From the NCBI GenBank assembly GCA_021731345.1, contig JAKFXO010000114.1, forward strand, positions 1-14,969: a stretch of 14,969 nt of DNA, in the 5' to 3' direction. This stretch comes from Candidatus Peribacterales bacterium. Its GTDB lineage: Bacteria; Patescibacteriota; Gracilibacteria; Peribacterales; Peribacteraceae. A program made the position numbers and the translations under genes. Shown piece after piece: positions 7,078-12,521 of the stretch; the first letter of the stretch is position 1, and each line of letters begins with the position of its first letter. Under the pieces are notes generated by a model. That model was not told the origin of the DNA. It did no database searches and worked only from the letters and a program-made list of their open reading frames with translations.

Positions 7078-9690
7078 TTACTGGCTCTTTGAGATACCGA
7101 TGCGATCTTCAATCTCTTGATCCACGAACGCTTTCTTGCGGCCGTACTTCATGCGGCTGTATTCCTTAATGAGCCCGCCAAGCTTTTCATTTCGCTCGGA
7201 TTCGTCGTAAATCGTCGCAAGTGAGAAAGGACGAGACGTCGTGTTGTTGATGTTGAGTTTCACATAACAGTTAAAGTTCGGGATTCCGATGACGTCTTGC
7301 TCGGAGAGCACTGGTGCGAATTCTTTGGCCATGTACTCAGCGTCTTCGGCGCCAATCTTGAAGCTCATGATAGTACCCACGTTACCGAACACAGCGTCGC
7401 GCATCTTGGTACTGGCTTGGCCGTAACCTTCCGTTTTACCAACGAGCTGGCCGATGTACTGGTGAGCCATGATGAGACCGAGTTCGTACTTACGCGCTTC
7501 AGAGAGAATGGTCGCGAAAGCATCGGTGATGAAGTTCTGGAACTCATCGACGTACAGATAGAACCTGCGACGATCACGCTGCGGAACGTCGGCTCTACTC
7601 ATAGCAGCCATGTTCACTTTGTTCACGAAGATGAGTCCAAGCAGCTGCGCGTTCACATCTCCGATCTTTCCTTTGGAGAGGTTCACAAGCAGCACTTTGC
7701 CCGTATCCATGATCTCACGAACGTTGAATGCAGACTTCGGCTGACCGATGATATTTCGCATCGTGGTGTTGGTGACGAACGGACCGAACTTTGCCGAGAA
7801 GTACGGAATCATTTCTTCTTTTTCACGCTGACCTGTCTTGGCCATTTCATTTTCCCAGAAGCTGCGAACAACGGCATTTCTACACTTCGCAACTTTGTAC
7901 CTCTGGAACTCTTCATCCACGAAAAGACGCGGAACATCGAGCAGCGTCGCGCCTTCCTCTTCATCATCCATAAGTGTCAAACAACCGTTACGGAAATAGT
8001 GCTGGATGCGCGGACCGAAGATTTCATTACCGAACATCTTGATGAAGATCTCCATGGCGTCAAGCGATGCGCGGTCTTTCTCCTCCGGTGTCTTCGCCTC
8101 AAGGAGGTTTAAGCCCATCGGACGTTCGCCATCAGACGGATCAAACACGATGACATCCTTGGCGCGTTCTTTCGGCGTGTGTGCGAGCGCGTCTTCGATG
8201 AGGTCTCCGTGAGGGTCAATGATGCACAGTCCTTCACCACGCGCGATGTCCTGCCGAGACTGCCAGTTGAGAAGTGCGGATTTACCCGAACCGGATTTAC
8301 CGATGATGTACTGGTGACGCGTTCGGTCTTTGTCGAGGAATCTGACCTGTGTATCCACCGCGCGGTGGCGGTTAATACCGAGGACAATGCCTTCAAGAGG
8401 AGCATTCGGCGGAGGCGGCAAAATCTTGTAGAGAATCCACTGGATATTTGGAATCGTGTTGTAGCGGCTGTCCGGGAAATGGAAAATGGACGCCAATTCT
8501 TTTTCCACGAGAAGATTTTTACGATGGGCAAATCCGTTCACGCGGCGCTTCCAGAGCGGATAGATGAGATACTGGTTCCATGCCATCGGCAGGAAATCCA
8601 CGATCATACGACGGTTTTTGAGGAAGTTTCCGTACTGATCCTTGAAGACGTTGAACGACACCTGCAGGTTGCTCGTGATGTCATTGGCGCGCTCCCACGT
8701 CTTTGCCGCAGCCATGATGCGAATGGTGGTGTGGAATCCGCTCATACCCGCTTTTTCACCCATGCGCTTGTAGAGCTCTTCCTCTGGCTGGATCATACGA
8801 ACGAACGAGTCACCGGACTTGGCTCCCGGTGCTAGTGAAGCAGAATCCGACGAGCTGATCATTCCGATGAGAGCCCCGACGAACTTGAGTCCGGGAATTT
8901 TATCGAAGATCGTTTCTTTTTTTCCCTTGAAGCTAGACGATGCAATGGCCTTCGTCTTCTTGGACCAACGCTCAGAGAACACAGGCGTAATGATGACCTG
9001 CACGGACGCCTTTTCGTCAGGATGAAGTTTCGAGAGTGCGTTTGTGATGTCGTTCAATGGATCATCTTGCATGTGATCAAAGAACCGCAGCGGGTACATG
9101 TACGGCTTCTTCGTGATCATGTTGTAGATCGAAAGCTTGTACCCCTTTGGCCAAATTTCAGGCGTTGACTGGAGTGACACGTCAGCATTTGGGTAATACG
9201 ACGTGATCTGTTTTTCGATGATGGAGATAAGTTTCCTCGGACAGAGAACGTAGAACGCAATCTGACCCTCTTCCACAAAGAGCTCAAAGCTGATGGTGAT
9301 GTAGCGGAAAATCCAGAAATGAATGACCTGCCAGAACGTAAGGTCTTTCACTTCGTTGATAGCACGGAACAACTGTTCCATGATCGCAATTTTCTCTTTG
9401 AAGTCTTTTTCCGTGCGCTTCTCTTGGTCCATCTTGCTGTCTGACCGTGGAAGAATGACTTTCATCGATACAAGCTTTTTTCCTGCTCGGTACGCGTACG
9501 AGTAACGCATCGTAAAGACCGCGTAATGCATCAGCGCAATGACGGTCAAAATGACAAAAGAATTCTCAATCGGTGCCTGAACAAACCAACGACCAAACAT
9601 ACCCCAAATGTTCAGGTTAAACAGAAAACCTGTCAGAGAGACGACTCCGAGGAGGATGGGCCAGAAAAGGATACGAATGAGTGTGAACAT
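7078..9690 (-). CDS. VirD4/TraG-like type IV secretion coupling ATPase
   Basis: 870 residues. Two N-terminal membrane segments (about residues 4-25 and 43-61) precede about 400 residues of family-specific N-terminal region and a RecA-like ATPase motor. P-loop GKSGSGKS at 464-471; a conserved acidic motif CIIDPHGD at 489-496, typical of VirD4/TraG-type and HerA-like ATPases; Walker B in FYLYVDEFQNF with D715-E716; and the sensor-like AHQY motif further on. Such ATPases feed DNA or protein into a translocation channel at the inner face of the membrane. No relaxase, VirB4 or pilus gene is in the window, so its partner is unknown; this lone form is frequently seen in Patescibacteria in my recollection. 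Start ATG 9690 is supported by the promoter at 9727-9735 and gives a good membrane segment; no Shine-Dalgarno sequence is seen. A full-length intact frame; opposite-strand frames inside it are shadows. Confidence 0.85.
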   Translation of the reverse strand: MFTLIRILFWPILLGVVSLTGFLFNLNIWGMFGRWFVQAPIENSFVILTVIALMHYAVFTMRYSYAYRAGKKLVSMKVILPRSDSKMDQEKRTEKDFKEKIAIMEQLFRAINEVKDLTFWQVIHFWIFRYITISFELFVEEGQIAFYVLCPRKLISIIEKQITSYYPNADVSLQSTPEIWPKGYKLSIYNMITKKPYMYPLRFFDHMQDDPLNDITNALSKLHPDEKASVQVIITPVFSERWSKKTKAIASSSFKGKKETIFDKIPGLKFVGALIGMISSSDSASLAPGAKSGDSFVRMIQPEEELYKRMGEKAGMSGFHTTIRIMAAAKTWERANDITSNLQVSFNVFKDQYGNFLKNRRMIVDFLPMAWNQYLIYPLWKRRVNGFAHRKNLLVEKELASIFHFPDSRYNTIPNIQWILYKILPPPPNAPLEGIVLGINRHRAVDTQVRFLDKDRTRHQYIIGKSGSGKSALLNWQSRQDIARGEGLCIIDPHGDLIEDALAHTPKERAKDVIVFDPSDGERPMGLNLLEAKTPEEKDRASLDAMEIFIKMFGNEIFGPRIQHYFRNGCLTLMDDEEEGATLLDVPRLFVDEEFQRYKVAKCRNAVVRSFWENEMAKTGQREKEEMIPYFSAKFGPFVTNTTMRNIIGQPKSAFNVREIMDTGKVLLVNLSKGKIGDVNAQLLGLIFVNKVNMAAMSRADVPQRDRRRFYLYVDEFQNFITDAFATILSEARKYELGLIMAHQYIGQLVGKTEGYGQASTKMRDAVFGNVGTIMSFKIGAEDAEYMAKEFAPVLSEQDVIGIPNFNCYVKLNINNTTSRPFSLATIYDESERNEKLGGLIKEYSRMKYGRKKAFVDQEIEDRIGISKSQ

Positions 9691-9711
9691 TTTTACGTAC
9701 TTGTACTGTAC

Positions 9712-9726
9712 AGACAGAATCTGTCT
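9712..9726. repeat. 15-bp perfect palindrome at the transcription start of the TraG-like gene, probable operator
   Basis: AGACAGA and TCTGTCT flank one A. It begins directly after the -10 hexamer, so on the minus strand it covers the predicted start site, a typical repressor position. An adjacent 8-bp palindrome CTGTACAG (9706-9713) overlaps it. The GACAG/CTGTC half-sites are the same as in the palindrome at 7025-7042, although the spacer differs (three bases here, two there). Confidence 0.5.
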
Positions 9727-9735
9727 ATTATATCA
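9727..9735 (-). promoter_or_regulatory. Extended -10 promoter of the TraG-like ATPase gene
   Basis: Minus strand reads TGaTATAAT, a perfect -10 with TG extension and no good -35. The leader to ATG 9690 would be about 30 nt and lacks a Shine-Dalgarno sequence. It begins two bases after the upstream terminator's U-tract, the same arrangement as at 3960-3968. Confidence 0.6.
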
Positions 9736-9736
9736 G

Positions 9737-9762
9737 AAAAACGGCTTGAAATACAGCCTTTT
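9737..9762 (-). terminator. Intrinsic terminator after the RlpA-like gene
   Basis: On the minus strand AAAAGGCT pairs with AGCC-(G)-TTTT over an eight-base loop, and the right arm ends in a five-T tract. It lies 26 bases past the RlpA-like gene's stop codon. It resembles the terminator at 3970-4003 in having GGCT/AGCC-type pairing and a bulged G. Confidence 0.5.
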
Positions 9763-9788
9763 CATGGCTCCAGGAACAGGCAAAACCC

Positions 9789-10877
9789 CTAGTTTTGGGA
9801 GCAATCTAAGACGTCCATCCGCATCTCCCGAATACGGCCTGTTTTGGTGCCTACCATGAACCGGTACAGACCCTTCACACTGGGCTCCAATTCGAAGATT
9901 TCACCGTCTGTAACCCATGTTTCCGTGCCCGTGTGGGTACCGTCTGGATAGATAATATTCCTCACAACAAACGGGCTTTTGGAACTGAGCTGAAGCTTTC
10001 CGCCAAGTGCGAAATTGTGGGGAATACCACGGTTGAGAATAACGTCTTTGACGATACGTCTTTGGTACCGATCATCCTGACAGCGGAGTACTTGGTTGGC
10101 ATCTCCAAGACGCTCAAAAGTCGCCATGATCTTGCCTTTACTTCGCTCAGCAATCGTCGTGAACGAACCAAGACTCAAATCTAAATCTCGTCCCTGTACG
10201 TATGGTCCGCGGTCATTAATTCTCACGGTGACGCTTTTTCCGTTGTCGATGTTCGTGACTTTTACGAGCGTATTCCCAGGAAAAGTTCTGTGCGCCGCAG
10301 TCATGGCCCACATATCGAAACCTTCACCGAACGCCGTGCCTTTGCCGTGAAATTTTTCCGAATACAAACTCACTTCATGCACTTCGGCCTGCAGCTTATC
10401 GTCTACCTCACGCATGAGTGACAAAAGCTGCTCACGCGTCATTGCCTGACCCTCGGAATCATACGAAATCTCATAGTGTTCAGCGAGTGCGGGAATCTGA
10501 TCCGCTTCCGGAAGCTTGGAGAGAATACGGTCACCGTTTGCATCGATTGGTTCAACGCTCCTCGTTCGGAAAATCCAGCGTAGAGCGTCTGACGGCGTCA
10601 TGGCTGCATCCGGATAAAAGTTCTCCTGTGAGTCATCGAGCAGACCCCGAGCTTTTGCGTACGTGATCTCGGCGTAACCGGCGTCTGACTTCGGAACATC
10701 GGCATATGGCTTTTCATTAGTTTTCTCAGCTGGCCTACTGGTACTTCGCCAGATGAGTACGAAACCGTCTCTGCGGCTCACCGTATCCGCTGCAAAGACA
10801 GAGACTGGAAAGAGGCTCACGAGAAAAACTGCAATGATGAGTGCGGGGGTGAATCGTTTCACGTGCGCAGTATACAT
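9789..10877 (-). CDS. RlpA-like double-psi beta-barrel protein with SLH-like N-terminal segment
   Basis: 362 residues from ATG 10877; an earlier in-frame ATG at 10916 would add 13 residues. I prefer 10877 because it gives a normal Sec signal peptide (residues 1-29, MYTAHVKRF then a hydrophobic core, cut after VFA). After a short spacer, residues 57-105 resemble an S-layer homology (SLH) repeat: [20 protein letters not shown] ... [17 protein letters not shown] second weak SLH-like stretch may follow (about 118-155). Residues about 168-245 form the RlpA-like double-psi beta-barrel: [41 protein letters not shown]185 and H196 match the Glu and His spaced 11 apart that are implicated in RlpA lytic activity; D222 and D233 also fit. 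RlpA proteins act on peptidoglycan outside the membrane. The rest (about 246-362) is an uncharacterised beta-rich tail. It follows the 3D protein gene by 51 bases and is probably in one transcript. Confidence 0.85.
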   Translation of the reverse strand: MYTAHVKRFTPALIIAVFLVSLFPVSVFAADTVSRRDGFVLIWRSTSRPAEKTNEKPYADVPKSDAGYAEITYAKARGLLDDSQENFYPDAAMTPSDALRWIFRTRSVEPIDANGDRILSKLPEADQIPALAEHYEISYDSEGQAMTREQLLSLMREVDDKLQAEVHEVSLYSEKFHGKGTAFGEGFDMWAMTAAHRTFPGNTLVKVTNIDNGKSVTVRINDRGPYVQGRDLDLSLGSFTTIAERSKGKIMATFERLGDANQVLRCQDDRYQRRIVKDVILNRGIPHNFALGGKLQLSSKSPFVVRNIIYPDGTHTGTETWVTDGEIFELEPSVKGLYRFMVGTKTGRIREMRMDVLDCSQN

Positions 10878-10879
10878 CG

Positions 10880-10897
10880 GTCGAAATATGATTCGAC
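10880..10897. repeat. Inverted repeat (6+6+6) between the two candidate starts of the RlpA-like gene
   Basis: GTCGAA and TTCGAC are separated by ATATGA. It lies immediately before ATG 10877. If that start is used, the repeat falls in the ribosome-binding region and could form a weak hairpin; if ATG 10916 is used it is coding. Arms are short enough to be chance. Confidence 0.25.
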
Positions 10898-10928
10898 TTG
10901 CTAAAAAGTTCCGCATTCTCGGTAGCTA

Positions 10929-12296
10929 TTAACGTCCGCTGCGCACGTCCTGCCACTTCAGAGCCACCAAGTCTTGCGAAATGATGACGCGAGTAGCTGG
11001 ACCAAAGACACCGGCGCCCTTGGCACCCTCAGACTTCACGATCTTTCGATCCAACTGGTACTTCGTGAGTGCCGTCATCGTGCGTCCACCGAATGTACCG
11101 GTTGCGTCTTTGGCGTCCAGATACCCAGCATCGATGAGGAATGACTGGAGAAGTTTTACCTCTTTGCCTTTGTCCCCTTTCGACAAAAATTTCTTAGGCA
11201 TCTCTTCAGATTTCACGCGATCGGACAAATCCATTTTTCGTGCGATGGATTTGGACTTGGACTGCACAACTTTCACTTTCCATTCCTTGAGAATCGCTGC
11301 ACGTGTACCGGGGCCAATGCGTCCGGCAAATGGATCTGTCGCTGCAGAGACAAGACCTGCATTGAGCTGGAACGCTGTGACAGCTTGCTTGAAGTCTTGG
11401 TCAAACACTCCATCCGTACGCCCGACGTAGTAACCGATGTATCGAAGTAGCTTTTGCGCTTGGCGAACGTCAGAACCTGTCGCGCCTTTTTCAAGTCCGA
11501 CTGCGAGTCCGGGGAGATTTTTCTCTTTGATGCCGGAGGCAGCTGACAATGCTGCAGCAGTCTCAAGTGTGACAGCGGAGCCATCGCCTAGAATTCCGTA
11601 CTCGCCCTGGAATGTGCGAAGCGCGTCCTGTGTTACCGGGCCAAACTGACCTGTAGGAGTCTCTGCAAAATATCCGAGCTCTTTCAAATTCGACTGAAGA
11701 ATGCGTACGGAATATTCCTGATCTCCAAACTCTGCCATCCGCACAAGCTCTGTCGGATCGCTCTTCGGAAGTGATGCGAGAATGGCGGAATCGGCATCAA
11801 AATTTTCGAGGACGAATTTTTCCGCAGGAACATTGGTAGAACCAACGGGATACACCGTTCCTTTTACTTTACGCACTCCCCACGCCATCGCGCGGGCAAG
11901 CCCTGGTTCACCGTAACCCATCCAGAGATCGATGCGATGAATGTCATCCCCCCATTCAATGATGCGTCCGCCTCGGTCATGGACCGTACCCACACCGATG
12001 CCTGGAAGATCAATGACTGTGCCAAATGCGTAGGTTGCAGGACCAGCAATCATACCCGGATACACTCCCGTACCGTCCGCACCTGCGATTCCTTTTCCGT
12101 TGAATGCGATCTCTTCCTCGTAGTTTCCACGGAAGTAGCAACATTGTTCTGGCAGCGGCGAGTAGTACGCCGTAATAACGAACTGTTGCTCATGTGGTTT
12201 CTCCACCGCATACACGGGAGAGAAGACCGAGCTCATCATAGATGTCATGACGATGGCCGCTGGATAGACGCGAACTTTGAGGAACTCGATATACAT
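10929..12296 (-). CDS. Exported 3D-domain protein with three peptidoglycan-binding repeats
   Basis: 455 residues from ATG 12296, chosen because it opens a clear Sec signal peptide (residues 1-30, cut after VYA) and lies just downstream of a promoter; a GTG at 12425 and ATG at 12329 are in frame but place this peptide internally and start within or upstream of the promoter. Residues about 39-150 are a 3D domain, the MltA/RpfB-type barrel named for three Asp: here D107 in VHDRGGRI, D118 and D123 in HRIDLWMG are the best candidates. Cys52-Cys53 are adjacent and may be notable. Three peptidoglycan_binding_1 repeats follow: about 192-247 (VRILQSNLKELGYF), 270-340 (VRQAQKLLRYIGYY) and 372-442 (VKLLQSFLIDAGYL). 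A Lys/Ser linker separates the second and third. Likely secreted peptidoglycan-cleaving or remodelling enzyme. It ends 12 bases before the upstream RlpA-like ATG and probably shares its transcript. Confidence 0.85.
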   Translation of the reverse strand: MYIEFLKVRVYPAAIVMTSMMSSVFSPVYAVEKPHEQQFVITAYYSPLPEQCCYFRGNYEEEIAFNGKGIAGADGTGVYPGMIAGPATYAFGTVIDLPGIGVGTVHDRGGRIIEWGDDIHRIDLWMGYGEPGLARAMAWGVRKVKGTVYPVGSTNVPAEKFVLENFDADSAILASLPKSDPTELVRMAEFGDQEYSVRILQSNLKELGYFAETPTGQFGPVTQDALRTFQGEYGILGDGSAVTLETAAALSAASGIKEKNLPGLAVGLEKGATGSDVRQAQKLLRYIGYYVGRTDGVFDQDFKQAVTAFQLNAGLVSAATDPFAGRIGPGTRAAILKEWKVKVVQSKSKSIARKMDLSDRVKSEEMPKKFLSKGDKGKEVKLLQSFLIDAGYLDAKDATGTFGGRTMTALTKYQLDRKIVKSEGAKGAGVFGPATRVIISQDLVALKWQDVRSGR

Positions 12297-12318
12297 AGGT
12301 GTGTTGGTTTGTGTGTGA
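12297..12318 (-). promoter_or_regulatory. C/A-rich, Shine-Dalgarno-free leader of the 3D protein gene
   Basis: Read on the minus strand the 21 bases before ATG 12296 are almost only C and A, alternating CACA-type, ending in CCT. It carries no purine-rich ribosome-binding site and should be unstructured. CA-rich runs are known to promote translation in E. coli; any such role here is inference. Confidence 0.35.
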
Positions 12319-12327
12319 AATCTGAAC

Positions 12328-12336
12328 ATTGTAGCA
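12328..12336 (-). promoter_or_regulatory. Extended -10 promoter of the 3D protein gene
   Basis: Minus strand reads TGcTACAAT (one mismatch to TATAAT). The transcription start would fall about 25 bases before ATG 12296, which fits that start rather than GTG 12425. No clear -35; GTGAAA at 17 bases. Confidence 0.4.
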
Positions 12337-12521
12337 CAAAAGACGTCGGTTTTCACGCAAGAGGACAACATAAAGTCATGATTGTCTTGTATGAAAAACT
12401 TAACATCATTCTGAGGTTTATTCACTGTTTTTCGGCTTCAGCTGTGATGATTCAACCCTTTTTCTGTATCAAAAAATACGGATTTGCGTTGTGCGTTGTG
12501 TACCCCTACGATCTTGCGGAC

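Larger units (their letters stand above)
12297..12521. other. Divergent intergenic region between the 3D protein gene and carB
   Basis: 225 bases. On the left side it holds the promoter at 12328-12336 and a C/A-rich leader for the 3D gene. For carB, a weak candidate promoter is TTGCGT at 12484-12489 with TACGAT at 12507-12512 (17 bases apart), which would leave almost no leader before ATG 12522. No tRNA, riboswitch or strong hairpin was recognised. Confidence 0.4.

Noticed and set aside
7297..8112. Plus-strand 271-residue frame opposite the TraG-like gene
   Set aside because: Antisense shadow of an intact, motif-bearing ATPase; His/Glu/Val-rich composition with no domain signal.
8179..8835. 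Plus-strand 218-residue frame
   Set aside because: Another antisense shadow over the P-loop region of the ATPase gene.
10981..11430. Plus-strand 149-residue frame
   Set aside because: Antisense to the peptidoglycan-binding repeats of the 3D protein; no domain.
12297..12425. GTG start at 12425 for the 3D protein
   Set aside because: It would bury a good signal peptide 43 residues inside and run through the predicted promoter.
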